Origin: Corbicula japonica
Taxonomy: Eukaryota > Mollusca > Bivalvia > Venerida > Cyrenidae
DNA: 64,000 nt
Assembly (NCBI GenBank): GCA_038501625.1
Contig: JAZAYU010000009.1
Location: forward strand, 6,066,396-6,130,395
Reading direction: 5' to 3'
Below the pieces are notes generated by a model that was not told where the DNA came from, searched no databases, and was given only the letters and a program-made list of their open reading frames with translations. Position numbers and translations under genes: made by a program. This document shows, one piece after another, positions 22,742-34,539 of the stretch (position 1 is the stretch's first letter; each line of letters starts with the position of its first letter).

Positions 22742-24055
22742 CAACCCAGATCTTATGTGACACCAAGTAATTTTGTACTTGAAATTCCAAATTAAAAAAA
22801 ATGAAATTGTTACAACAAATGGTAACATTTTTTAAAAAGTTTATCATGACCACGATAAAAACCAAAACGCATTTATAAAATCGCATGGTATAGAACAAGG
22901 AGTTTCCAAGTTGGGGCTTGGAAATATAACTTTGGGATAACAACATCGAGACCGATACTTTGTCTCAAAAAAGTTATTTAACTTAAGAATGATATCTGAA
23001 ATTGACTTATATGTTGTCATATTTCAAAGAGAATTTTGAAAAGTTCGAAACACAAAAACAATGAGGATTATTTTCTCTGTTAACACAAATATTGCTCAGA
23101 GAAACTTAAATAATCGTTAAATTTCTATGAAAAAAAATCGCTTCCCTAAAATATCGGGATTTAATATTATTTAAAATATAAAATTGATTTTAAATTAACC
23201 ACAAATAAATGTAATAATGTAAAACAAATTTTACAATAGTTTTTAAGTCATAACCCCAGCATAACAAAATAAGGTTCATTGGTCTATCCCGCTGAATAAA
23301 GGACAGATCGGGCGCCACATCACAGTGACAATATCAGTTTATAGAACCTTGGTCTAGGAAATCAGGTTTATTTTACCACGAAATGAAGAAACATTTGATA
23401 AATTAAATGTGCGGCGTCGATATCTGATTATTTGTGTAAATATCTTTAGCCATAAATGGAATTTATCATATAATTTCAGTACTTGCCCCGAATCACAGAC
23501 AAAAGTAGACACAATGTGATAAATGTATTGACAACCGTGGGTAGTGTTCAACTTTCCCCTTAGAATGCGCTAAACTTCGTCGAAAATGGCGAACTTACAA
23601 GGCTTCGAAGATGTGAATCTATGCGGGTTTCTTTCTTGCCGTTATACCGAATAATGACGTCACAAAACACGCGGTTTTCATGCTGTGTTTTGCAAACCTT
23701 GCAAATCGTTTGATCTTTCGCTTACAACAAGACGATGAAAGTCGCAGCGTCAGATTTCTTATTTGCAATAAAATTGAAACATGTGTTTGTATTTTGGTAA
23801 ATACTCTATCTTTGCATTTTCCTTGCACTTCCTACTATTTTTTGTAAATCGGATCAATTATTTCAGCAAAAGATTTTCAAAGAAATTTACCCCTACAAAT
23901 AAAAAATAACACTTAACATGATTAATCTGAAATTGCTTTTAACGGTAATGTCAGTTTTAAGTAAAAAGTAATCAGTTTATGAGCAAGACCTTTTTCGTTC
24001 ACTAGGGCAAAGTCGATTTTCCTTGATAAACATGTGAGAAGTATAAAACGGGATT
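22742..24055. other. No gene recognised; one start-like context
   Basis: At 23,584 AAAATGGCGAAC opens a 22-codon frame ending at 23,654, next to TGACGTCA at 23,655-23,662. This may be a relic first exon or chance. Otherwise AT-rich and featureless. Confidence 0.4.
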
Positions 24056-24059
24056 CGAA

Positions 24060-24111
24060 ATTAATAATAATAATAATAACTATAATAACAATAATAATTA
24101 TTATTATTATG

Positions 24112-24147
<36 letters not shown>

Positions 24148-24190
24148 TATTTAATAATAAGAATTATTATTATTATCATCATCGTCTTCA
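24060..24190. repeat. TAA/TTA trinucleotide microsatellite
   Basis: Alternating runs of AATAAT and ATTATT, partly self-complementary. The poly-Ile minus-strand ORF over it is an artefact. Confidence 0.95.
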
Positions 24191-24210
24191 TGTAAAAATA
24201 ATAATCATAA

Positions 24211-24941
24211 TACTGTGGTATCATTTTATTTAGCGATGGCTTAATTTTCGCGTATTTCGCGCTCGGACCATTGCGCGAATTTAAAACCTAAGCTAAAATT
24301 TAACCAAAAGGTTCTACATGCGTATCCGAAGCGTGCTACATCCGAAATGACCTACACTTTATATTTAGTTGCCCGTATCGTTATTTGATATACATTTGAA
24401 GTATCGAATAATCATGTTAATAAAGAAAAGAAAATAAGTTATAACTGTCGAATTTCTTTTGGAATATATTAAAAGTTACTTCAAAACTTGAACGACAATT
24501 CAGTCCGCGCATTTAGGTCAGGTCACGTTTTACCAAACAGTATCGTTGTCATCTCATTTTTAATTTATCAACACTTTTTTGAGTAACTGTTTCGCAATTA
24601 ATTGACACTTTAGACCATATACGGGTACGCAATTTAACATGCCAATTATGATATGAATGGTCCAGATAGAAGGATCAAACGGGTCCCGTGTCAATTAGCG
24701 GCGCCGAATAAACAGCGGTTCGATATTTGACTAACAAAGGAAGTGGTTATTGACAAGGGGCCAAGTGACACATGATTAGCTCGCGTGTTCAAATAAACAA
24801 TAGGAATTGATAACGGGTCGGTAAAATATCGATAATAATTTTTTTTTAATTGGATTTGCGCGAATTAACGTCCGCGCGAAACAGACTTTTTCGGCGATTG
24901 CGCGAAATTTCGTGCCAGCGAAATTAAATGATACCACAGTA
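24211..24941. mobile_element. 731-bp TIR element, TACTGTGGTATCATTT termini
   Basis: Both ends read TACTGTGGTATCATTT, with similarity continuing through an ATTTCGC-rich stretch (AATTTTCGCG against AATTTCGCG). Taking TA as the duplicated target gives CTGTGGTATCATTT as TIR, consistent with Tc1/mariner-like MITEs. No transposase ORF is visible inside. A GCGCGAA motif recurs near both ends. Confidence 0.82.
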
Positions 24942-26697
24942 AGAAGAAGAAGAAGAAAAAATAATACTTAACATAACACACACAAATCTGAAATAATTTC
25001 ATAATTTCGAAAAAAAAAATTTCGATCTTTTTTTTCAAAATTCTAGTGAAAGAAGTTGACACCTTTTCACCTTCGCACTGTCGATTTGTAATTTTGAAAT
25101 GTAGTAGGCAATCACATTTCAATTTGTTTTAAATTTTAAATTGAAATTTAATTTTCGATTTGTTTAAGATCTTTGTTACTCTTGCCTACCTGAGATGCAG
25201 TTGTTATTCAACATATCGTTTTATTCGACCTTTTTCTATGTCTAGTTCATCTTTAAACAAATATTGTATGTTTAGTTGGAACGAATTCATTATATTCACC
25301 AATAAATAAAACAATAAAGCAAAAACCATAGCTTTCACATTTTCATATTAACCCTTTATAGAAAAGATAAACAATTTTAAGGAAAGTCATTGTAAAAAGC
25401 ACATTTTTAAATACTTTCAGTGAAATGTTCAATTTTTAAGGTAGTTTTGTTGCTGAATTAATAAAGAAAACAAATTTTAAATATTTAAATAATAGATCTC
25501 AAAGCAACCACTTTTTATCAACCATTTCTTTGCATATAAAAGTCTTTGGGGTTGCATGTATTTTAAACCTAAATAAAGTGACCAATCAAAAGTTATATTA
25601 CAAATGAATGTGGGCGCAACATGCATCCTTTCACACAATGGTATTTTAATATTTTAATACATGCGTAGGCGGGCAACAGTCAATGACAATCCAATTTATT
25701 TAGATTATTGCCATGAACTAAATATTATTTTAATATTATTGATATCATCATTGATGCATTAATCTTCTGATTTTTTTTTCGCTCGAATCTTGACAAATTT
25801 CTAAACCAGAGCCATTGATTAATATAGCCCTGTTAACGCCTTACAAAAGATCCAATATCGTCTCTTGTATTTATGAAAATGCAGACTTTAGCTGAGCGAG
25901 TTTTTTTGTAGTTTAATTTAAACAAGTGATTCTAGAATGAGGATGGCGTCGCAAATTAACACTTTGGATATGGAGAAAATTGAAGCTGTTTTATACGTCA
26001 AGAAAGTCAACCCAACAAGAAAATGAAACTTTTAGAAAAAGTTATGCCCAATAAGCTTTCTAATGTTCAAGCTTTATATTCGGTGATAAAAACTTCATAA
26101 TTCAAATTCGATTTGACTTGACGATAAAAAGATTAAATATGACCCGTAGTTAGACTTGATCTGGATATCTTTACTTAAAGCACAATGAGAAAGAGATGTG
26201 CTGTAACTGAAACTATAGGGAGTAGTATAATTAATCCTCATTAACAAAATCAATTAAACCGTTTCCGCAGTGTTTTCATTTATGTGTGTGTTCTGTGAAC
26301 TTAGAGACTCCATTTTTAGTATAAGAATCTATTTTTATCATGATGGTTTGATATAAGACATGACTAATGCTATTAGAGTTGGGAAAGTATAAAAAGTATT
26401 TTTTAAGTTTATTTAAAAAAGTAAGTGACACATGTATATCGTTAAATGAAGCAATACAATTAAAAGCGATGGTGATATTAGTAGTCTTTTGGGATATCCT
26501 TGCTATTTAAAGACAAACTTTGAAATGCCCACGTCCTTCAATGTTATAAAAAGTCACGAGTTGAATCAAGAGACATGTTTCAATTACAATTCCAGAAACT
26601 ACAGTTTCAGTTCACCAAAAGTTACTGATTTTTTTCTGGCGCCTAAACATATATCTAGGATATGCTACTGAGCTACATTTGATTCTTTTTTAAGACT
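24942..26697. other. No complete gene; diverged copy of the 33.5 kb repeat
   Basis: About 25,630-25,770 (ACATGCGTAGG, CAATCCAATTTATTTAG) is a diverged copy of the repeat at 33,530-33,650 and 42,890-43,010. A small ORF pair lies at 25,937-26,101 and is annotated separately. The rest is AT-rich. Confidence 0.5.
25937..26101 (+). pseudogene. Small coding-like stretch with one frameshift
   Basis: ATG at 25,937 opens a frame (MRMASQINTLDMEKIEAVLY...) that ends in TGA at 26,024-26,026. The overlapping ATG then starts a second frame (MKLLEKVMPNKLSNVQALYS...) ending in TAA. One base change in the A-run between them would join these into about 54 codons. Composition looks protein-like, but I recognise no family. 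It could be an exon relic or chance. Confidence 0.25.
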
Positions 26698-27250
26698 TGA
26701 TGGTTCTTATGACAATAATACTTTATAGACATGTTAATACCCGATCGAGACGATCTCTTTCCTAAATAATATTTATGGTAGATTAAGTACCTCTATTTAT
26801 AAACAAGTAATATGAATCACTATGGGTACTAATTTTGCACCTCCTGTTGTTAATCTGCTTTTATACTATAATGAAGAAATTGTATGTTATCTCTTCCTAC
26901 CGAACATCAAGTTGACATTATAACAGCCTTTAACAACACCTCGAGGTAGCTTGATTATGTGCTTAATATAAATAATAATAATTTCCCATCCCTGGTTCAT
27001 AAAATATATCTTAATAAATTCAAGTTTAATAAAGCAAACCGTCTTGATAGGGTCAGTGGCAAAACAATTTGCCACTGGGTGTTTAAACCAGGTTCTAGGA
27101 TACACCAACCTCAAACTTGCCACAACAGGTTCTCATATGAACAAACAAGTACATATTGTCTTGGTGAAATAACTCCAACTCATGCAAAAGCACAGAAACA
27201 TACAAAACATAAGAAACTTATAGCATTGCAAAGCAAAAGGGAGGGTATTC
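26698..27250. mobile_element. Naiad composite: RT fragment (+) joined to inverted 3' tail (-)
   Basis: Positions 26,698-27,045 match the plus strand of the Naiad reverse transcriptase region (GATGGTTCTTATGACAATAA, ACCTCTATTTATAAACAAGT, ACCGAACATCAAG), with stops and frameshifts. From about 27,050 the sequence switches to the 3' tail in minus orientation (GTCAGTGGCAAAACAATTTG, CCAGGTTCTAGGATACACC). The RT part and the tail therefore point at each other, a tandem/inverted arrangement known for Penelope-like elements. Confidence 0.85.
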
Positions 27251-28199
27251 AATGAAACCCACACTAGCGTTATTTCTCACCATTTGACTTTGTTAATTTT
27301 TCTTCATTAAAAATTCTGCTTAATATATTTCTGAACGATCTCAATTTAAATTATTTGCTATATGCCTTTCATTCAAATAACGGAATTAACAACAATTCAA
27401 CGCACAGCGCCATTAATCTTCAATTGTAAAAATCACAGGAGAAAAAAAAACGAAAATAGAGATCCATGATATTAAGAAGATTGGAATAAACTCATTATAT
27501 TTGTAATCGGATATTTTCAGTGACGCATTAAAAGTGTTGTGTTTTTTTCTATGCAAATTTTAATAAATAAATCATATTCAACACCGTTACCAGCAAATGA
27601 TTAAATTGAGTCAGTACAAGGTTTAATTAATGAACATGATTTGTGGTGATTGATTTTAGAAACGGAATTCTTTAATTTGCACCATGTTTTACCACGTGTG
27701 AAATATTTATAAGAATTCGGTTCGGAAACTAAATCATGGAATGTTTTATAACTTCAGAATAATAATGAATTTCCACCAAAACATCATGGGTACTGTTCAT
27801 TACAAAAATATATCAAGAAAGAGTAAAACAATGAAAACTTTAATTAAATATTTAAATATGTCAAATGGATGTTTCTGATTTGTGTTGATGTTACTCAAAA
27901 TTGAAGTTAACTTTCCGAAGTTGCCGTTTCCCGTTACGCGTCCCATATGTAAAATGTGATAGATCTAGCCCATTTCTGATCAAGTTGTTACAAATTACAC
28001 CAATGTTCCGGGGTGCTTCAGCTTAAATTTAACTTGTCTGAAATGACTAAGACATGTTTGAGCCTCAGCCTAATGTTAAGTGTTGAAATAATGTCTGTGT
28101 GATTATAGTAACCTCAAAGCGAAATGGGTTGACGACACTTTACACAAAGTAAATAAATCATTCAAACCTAACAGTGATATTTGTCAAACCCATGTGTAT
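27251..28199. other. No gene; one orphan MITE end
   Basis: At 27,908-27,945 GAAGTTGCCGTTTCCCGTTA and CGCGTCCC match the right end of the 14.3 kb MITE. No matching left end was found nearby. The remainder is AT-rich. Confidence 0.5.
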
Positions 28200-28470
28200 G
28201 CAATAGATTAAAAAGGGAACTTTGAAAGCCACCGAACACGACAAATATGAAAACAACTGAGGCTCGGTTTGATAAAGACTGTTGATGGGCAGTAATGAAA
28301 ACGATTTTTGAAAGCCAACAAACAAACAAAAATATTACAGTCCCGGTTTTAATGAGCGTGTTAATGGGCAGTAAAAATGCTACGAGATCTTTGAAAGCCA
28401 ATACGAGTATACAAGACAAATAATCAAATATTGCTATCTCGGTCCGATTTAAAGTCGGAGCGTGGAAGGG
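28200..28470 (-). repeat. R1 dispersed repeat, rearranged
   Basis: Starts GATTAAAAAGGGAACTTTGA with CACCGAACACGACAAATATG. Two further decayed repeats of the same segment (TTTGAAAGCCA...CGGTTTTAATGAG...AATGGGCAGT) follow, so the 3' end of R1 is partly triplicated here. Confidence 0.75.
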
Positions 28471-29564
28471 ACATCACTGCGTTAGACTTAGTAAGGCAGT
28501 TGGAATATGTATCTAGTTAATTCAGTGTTAAATTCTTAAGCATTCGTAAGTGTTTGCTATTTTCAAATTTGTCTTACATTGTTATTATAACAATAACAAA
28601 TAACATATGAATTATCTGGCTACTTTTCAAGGACAGGGTTAGAATACAATACAATAAGTAATTTGAATTGACACTGATGGATGCTACAAACGCAGTATTA
28701 TACAAAACCAAGTAATTTAGGCGTTTAACTACATATATCTTAATCTTGTCTATATACCTGGCGTCTGTACGCCTCAAACTTAATTTTTTATTGCGTTGTG
28801 ACTGTTGTCTACCGTTCGTTTTAACGGGAACTTAATTTCTAGCAAACACATTCAACAAGAGTACGAAATTGCAAGGTCAGACAAATACATAGGTAAGAAC
28901 TCAGTTGATATCGACAAGATTTCTGTCTCTAAAATTCTTTTCAAGATTTTCACAAAACTCTTTATCAACTCTTCAACTCCCGCAACTAAGATCAAAGTAG
29001 AGAGGCTATAAGCAAGCATGTAGATCGATGCCGTACATCCAGTTGTTGCATAAACCTCATACTTGTTCGACATGCAAACAGGAACGGGAAGAAAGGAAAC
29101 TGATCGGGCCCCTATTTTTTCAAGAATTCCGAGGCTTTCATTCGACCACAAATGTAAGCAAAAAGGTCAACTGAAGACATGCCTATCTACAAGCATGCAG
29201 ACTTCCGGTAAAAATCGTGCATTTGAATTCACCGATAGCTTATACTTAAAGTGTACTCCTCATCACAGCAAAACGCCAAAAAAGCGAGAAAACCGGCTCC
29301 TATTCTGCATTGAAACAGAAATCATCCTAAAGCAATCAGTCATTGTCGAGACTTAATTAACTTTAACCAATTTCTTTAAAATACAATGTCTAAAATAGTA
29401 TATGAATTAACCTACGCAATATCTTAATCACTCTACAGTGACATACATCTCTTGCCTTTAGTTAGATCATTTATAAAACTGTAAGTTATACCGACAAATT
29501 TAATTTTGTCTTTAGACAGTCAGCGAAAAAGTAAAAGCAAAATCGAATATTTATTCTGATTTTT
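28471..29564. other. No gene supported
   Basis: Overlapping 60-100 codon ORFs occur on both strands at 28.8-29.36 kb (for example 29,063-29,356 +). None shows a domain, and the strand cannot be decided. They may be relics or chance. Confidence 0.4.
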
Positions 29565-29906
29565 TTGTTTTGTTGTGATACGCGGGATTTACATTCTCAG
29601 ATCCCTTCTAAAAACCCTATTGTGTTTAGTTCCGACCAATGTTTCATTTCCATTAAGGCAAATCTTAAGAAGTTACTGAATGGCCGCAAAGTGCCAAAAG
29701 TAGATTTTTGCGAGGCCAAGAAAGGGATATCGAACGACGATTTTAGCCTGGGGTCAATTTCTCTGGGACGTTCCAATATTGACTTTCGGCACACCGCCGC
29801 CTTAGTTGTGCAACGTGGAGCAACAGCGGCCTACATCGGCACCAAATATTGGCTTAACATTAAAGATGACATGAACGATATAAATCCTACTCTTTCAACA
29901 ACTTGA
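29565..29906 (+). CDS. Exon-like ORF of unknown function, present in multiple partial copies
   Basis: Open frame of 113 codons including RKVPKVDFCEAKKGISNDD and ALVVQRGATAAYIGTKYW, ending NPTLSTT. Its start matches 53,985-54,065, where TGATATGCAG provides a clean acceptor before GATTTATATTC; here the corresponding bases are ACGCGG. Its end (29,790-29,935) is repeated in inverted orientation at 33,900-34,030. Composition is protein-like but I recognise no domain. It may be a repeat-associated exon or part of an unidentified transposon gene. The chosen start is only the ORF start. Confidence 0.35.
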   Translation: MFCCDTRDLHSQIPSKNPIVFSSDQCFISIKANLKKLLNGRKVPKVDFCEAKKGISNDDFSLGSISLGRSNIDFRHTAALVVQRGATAAYIGTKYWLNIKDDMNDINPTLSTT

Positions 29907-29989
29907 GCCTGCTATAATACACCCGTCCTACGTATGTTGATGTTCTTCTTCCTCAGTTCCTGTTCACTTCAAAAAAAGGTTATTGAATC

Positions 29990-31135
29990 ATCATAAAAAA
30001 GAATTTAATGGATTTTATTTCAGTGTTTCTGTGAGAAATAACATAATTACGCGTTCTGTTTTAAGGACCAGTCAACTTTAACTTGTAAACTAAATTTTAA
30101 TCTTAATCCAGAACTTCGTTTAGCAATAACATGCCTGACAAGCTTACTTGCAAACAAGCATATTCCGAGGAGATCTATTATCTTTTCTGTACGTTCAAAT
30201 AAAAACCTCTAAAATCAAGGCTGTGTGTATAAGTTAAGACTCACTCAAAGTATTTTAAGCCGACACAATTAGTATAATTCCGATTATAATTCTTCCATGA
30301 ATGTTTATAGAACACAATTTTCTAATAAATTTTCCATATATCATTTATATTAGAGTATTGAATCAAGTGAAAGAGTTCCACTTCGTACATCATGTAATTG
30401 CATTTACAAATTGAGCATCTTTTTGTATCATCTTGTTGATTAATGTAAGAAAAACAATCTCACAAAGATTTCAAGAAAATAGTAAGAGAAACTAATTTGA
30501 AAACAAATTTTCTGGATTATTATCTGCAGACATTCGCACAATTTCGCCGTCAGTGGCTATAATTACGTTATGTAGAACTTAGTCCTCGTAATTCGACAAT
30601 CAGTTTTAACCGCGATACGATTACGGGATCAAGGGACGACTTCTCGCTCGAAATATATATCGATTCGTCTAAAAACGTGAATAAAACGAATCCGTATGTT
30701 TTACAGATACTCACATGAGCGTCATCTGTCGAATTCTTAACAAATTAGTTTTGTCTGTTTATTTCGAGTGGTAATCGCATGATATGTAAAATATGACGAG
30801 GATAGGCTCAGACAAGAGCAATTTATTGGGTAGAAGGTAAGATACAACTTTCTGTAAGCATGACTAAAATAAACAAGCATATCAAACAGGTAGAAAAAGA
30901 AACAAATGTGAAACTGACAGTTTCCATATACACAGTAAAAAAGTCGGTTATTTTACGGGTATAATGTTGACATGAGGTTTTCGCATTGTGCGGGTTTATT
31001 TTTATTTTGTTTGGGTAATATTTTTGTAGTTGGTTTTCGGTTCTTTATTTCTTGTTGATGTTAGTGTTAATGTTATTGTTGTCGTTATTTGTTGTCGATG
31101 GTGGCGTTTTTTGTCTGTGTGTACGTTTTTGTTGA
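29990..31135 (+). repeat. Duplicated block A, copy 1
   Basis: Collinear with 39,490-40,640: shared GAGTTCCACTTCGTACATCA, TTGAAAACAAATTTTCTGGA, AATAAAACGAATCC and AAGCATATCAAACAGGTAG. Identity is high with small indels. A more diverged version of its centre is at 52,380-52,640. Non-coding. Confidence 0.85.
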
Positions 31136-31136
31136 C

Positions 31137-32150
31137 TCTGTTTTCTGAGTATGGCGGTTCCTTAAATGCATATGTCACTTAAAATACATCGAGTACCTTG
31201 ATGATTTGTTAATTATTATAGATTATTAACTCTTTCCATCTTGGGTACACAAAATATAACGTGATGAAAAAGTGAAATATGCATATCAGGAATCGCTACA
31301 CTCACAAAACACAGCCGCCCCATGCAGCGAAAAAGAAGAGAGGAAAAGAGAGCGTGTTTTATAAGTATATCAAATTCAAATAAGACGCCACAAACAATCA
31401 ACGCAAAAGAAAACCCTTGGGGTTACCGCCTTGGAACGTCAGTGGCAAAACAATTTGCCATTGGGGCTTTTAACCAGGTTCTAGGATGCACCAACCTCGC
31501 ACTTGCCCCAACAGGTTCTCATATCACAAAACAAGTACAAGTCTTGGTGAAATGACTTCAACCCACCCATCTGCTCAACAATGTTGCATGCAAAAGCACA
31601 CAAACAAATAAAGCATAAGAAGCTTATAGCATTGAAAGGCCAAGGGGACGGGTACTCAATGATCTTACCGGGACCAGAGTATCTGGAGTCAAATCAAATA
31701 GAACACGATGACAGGGGTAAAAGAAACAAATCGTGCCTCTAGATTCTTTTTAAAAAAAAGATTTCCCCAGAATCCTTCATAAACTCTTAAACCCCTGCCG
31801 ATCTCGTGCAACTAAAGAGGTTAGCACAATGATCAACTATACATAGATGGGTTAATCGCCCATCTGTAAAATATCATGTTCTTTAACCCTTTTTTTGAAT
31901 TTACAATTGGTTTTTACGAAGAAACTGGAAAAATTAACATTGCCTTTTAAGTTTATAAATTAAATCACTATGCAAAAAACTGGATGTGAAATACCTTGTT
32001 GCAATAGTGATTTTAAACTGCACCTGCTTTTTTAAATTAAATCTGGATATCGGCGATAAAACTTGCAAAAGGTTTTCTTTAATTTGTGATACCGATAACC
32101 TTGTTTTAAAAGTTTTTCTGTTATACAAAGATTACGTTGAATGACGTTGA
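31137..32150. mobile_element. Naiad composite: tail end (+), RT fragment (+), then 5'-truncated copy (-)
   Basis: 31,137-31,180 is the last 40 bp of the Naiad tail in plus orientation (GTTTTCTGAGTATGGCGG). 31,193-31,255 is a plus-oriented RT fragment around the catalytic YLDD region (CTTGATGATTTGTTAATTAT). From 31,262 a minus-oriented tail continues without a break into minus-oriented C-terminal RT sequence up to about 32,150. The minus copy is frameshifted and dead. Three pieces in two orientations show repeated insertion or template switching at one site. Confidence 0.85.
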
Positions 32151-32939
32151 TTACATTGAAAAAGAACTGTAACTTCATAAAACAATCATTTCAAAAAAGC
32201 AAGGAAACTGTCTAGCCCAACTATTTGTGCGCAACAAGAACTATTCTTTATATACGATGGTCGCCCTTCGCGCACAACCCAGTTACTATTCAAATCAATG
32301 CGAAAAAATATCCTTCTATGTCTATATGCCAGCGATAAGAATCTTTGTCGCAACTTTTGACGGCTTCAAATAGTTGTTAAAACTTATATCTTTAAAAAAA
32401 AATTACATACCTGAAAAGCTCATTCCAATTAAAATCAATATATGTGATGCTTTTTAAGAAACTTGTTCGTTCATTATGAAAAAAAACTTATAAACCTCCA
32501 CACATTACAACAGTTTTATGTTACACCGCTAAAAGTCTGACTGTAGATTATCGATTTTTAAAAGGGACGTTTTCATTGGTTATCACATTAAAATCAACAT
32601 GTAAACGACATAAACCATAGTTAGTTTAAAAGGGTTATTTGTGGAATATTTTTTACGTTATTAATACTTTAGAGACTATTTATGTTTAAGCTGTGCTGAA
32701 ATTTTCAAATGGCAGTGAAAAAAATGAGAATTTAAAGCAGTGCGATTTCCACCACAGTTTTGATCGTAACCGCTTGAGACGTAAAGGACAGACATCTGTA
32801 AAAAGTCAGTATGATAATGGGTCTGTGCTTGCGGTCGAATTATTGAGACTATGAAACTTTCATGATCTAAACCTCTCTATTTAAAATGGATTCGTAACAA
32901 CTTAATATTTGACAAAAAGAGATTTTTTGATTTAAATAT
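32151..32939. other. No gene recognised
   Basis: AT-rich sequence between the Naiad composite and duplicated block B. It has no clear counterpart in the 41.3-42.2 kb interval. Confidence 0.45.
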
Positions 32940-33890
32940 TCTAATTTTTACTTTTTAGATGATTATTACCCACGTGCAACATCATACGGGGTATATATTT
33001 TACAGCGTTTTCGCTTTTATAGCATGATAAGATTTCATTGAACGCCTTTTTAACGTTATGTTTTAAAAACATGTGGTAGAAACCAAAATATTTTTTTTTA
33101 TTTTTAAGAACCTAAACGTGTGAACGTATATAACATTTTAGAGGAAAAAGTTCTGAACATCTGTACATTAAGAAGCCTCACAACAATAAATACAATCCAC
33201 TTAAGGTGCGTTAAGTATTAATAATGTGCATTATATCCTCTCAAAATTAAGTTCTTTTGCTTATGTTTAAGATATTTGCCAAAATTATACAAAACTGAAA
33301 ACAATGTTTAAGTTAACATGTCACCGATACGTGTATTTAAATATAAGGCAAAAACAGTTCAATTTGGATTAATTATCTCCGTTTTCCTTCTAGAAGCAGT
33401 TTTATTTTTCTAAGCTTTATTTAATAGTAAGTTCTCATGTCTTAATCGATTATTCAAGGTAAACACACCATGTCTTATTTGTAAGTATCAAACAAAGAGG
33501 AACACGAGGACATAATTCTGACATTTCTTTGAAACATGCGTAGGAATGCAATAGACACGGACATCCAATTTATTTAGGAAATTAGCATGAATAAATATTA
33601 TTTATAAATATTTTACTGTCACTGATGTATGAAATCTTTTGAATATATTAAGCATTTTAAAAAATGATTTCTACACAATAGTCGAAGATAAGCTGAAGAA
33701 AGGAGAATAAGCATGATATAATTATGATGATTAATTTTATAAGCAAAACTTAAAAGTTATTTGCTAAAACTACTTAACCAACGATAGTTTTTCTTTTTTG
33801 CTAATGTCATAGCAATGACGAACAGAGCAATGCCTTAATTTCATTTAAAATGATTTTTCTATAACCTCATTTTGAAGTAAACAGGAATTG
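32940..33890 (+). repeat. Duplicated block B, copy 1
   Basis: Collinear with 42,225-43,160: shared TTTACTTTTTAGA, AGTGCGTTAAGTAT-type segments, GAAACATGCGTAGGAATG and CATCCAATTTATTTAGGA. A third, diverged copy of the last part is at 25.63-25.77 kb. Non-coding. Confidence 0.8.
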
Positions 33891-33899
33891 AGGATGTAG

Positions 33900-34030
33900 A
33901 ACATAAACATAAGTAGGACGGGTGTTTTATAGCAGGCTCAAGTTGTTGAAAGAGTAGGATTCATGTCGTTTAGATTTTATGTTGATGTTAAGTCGATCTT
34001 TACTGCCGATGAAGGGTCACTGTTGCTCGA
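33900..34030 (-). repeat. Inverted partial copy of the 29.8 kb exon-like segment
   Basis: AGGCTCAAGTTGTTGAAAG and AGAGTAGGATTCATGTCGT are reverse complements of 29,860-29,915. Blocks A and B are thus bracketed by inverted copies at 29.8 and 34.0 kb, about 4.1 kb apart. The reading frame is not kept. Confidence 0.8.
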
Positions 34031-34539
34031 CGTTGACAACTAAAAGGGTCCACTTAAATTAGAAGTAGAAGCCGAAATCAGACCGAAATGTGACGCAAAA
34101 GTCCAATATGTGCAGGTGGGAAGAATATAAAAGTTAATTTACACGGCAAATCAAGTCAAATCAACTCAAATCTTTAATTCCGCAATTGAGGAAATTATTG
34201 ACATAGAACATCAGGAAATATAAACAGTTACCTTTGTTGCAAATTATTAACAATATTTATTAAAACAATGATAGATGCACGATTTTACCGACTTAAGAAA
34301 TCCGTATTAGCTCATTGTGATTAATAATAGCTTTCTTTTGTAAGCAATAATGCTGTGGGTTTTTTTTCATTGGAGTTTGAAGTTCACTCGGTGAGCCAAC
34401 GGATGCTGACAGCATTCCATACAAATTTATGGCATATAGATACGAGCAGATCCTGATCTGGTGGAGCAAATTCCTTTTAACCATCGAGGTACAATAAAAT
34501 ACCAGTATTTGATATATAACAATTAAGTCGTTTGACACC

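Noticed and set aside
23922..24224. Poly-Ile minus ORF
   Set aside because: Translation of the TAA/TTA microsatellite.
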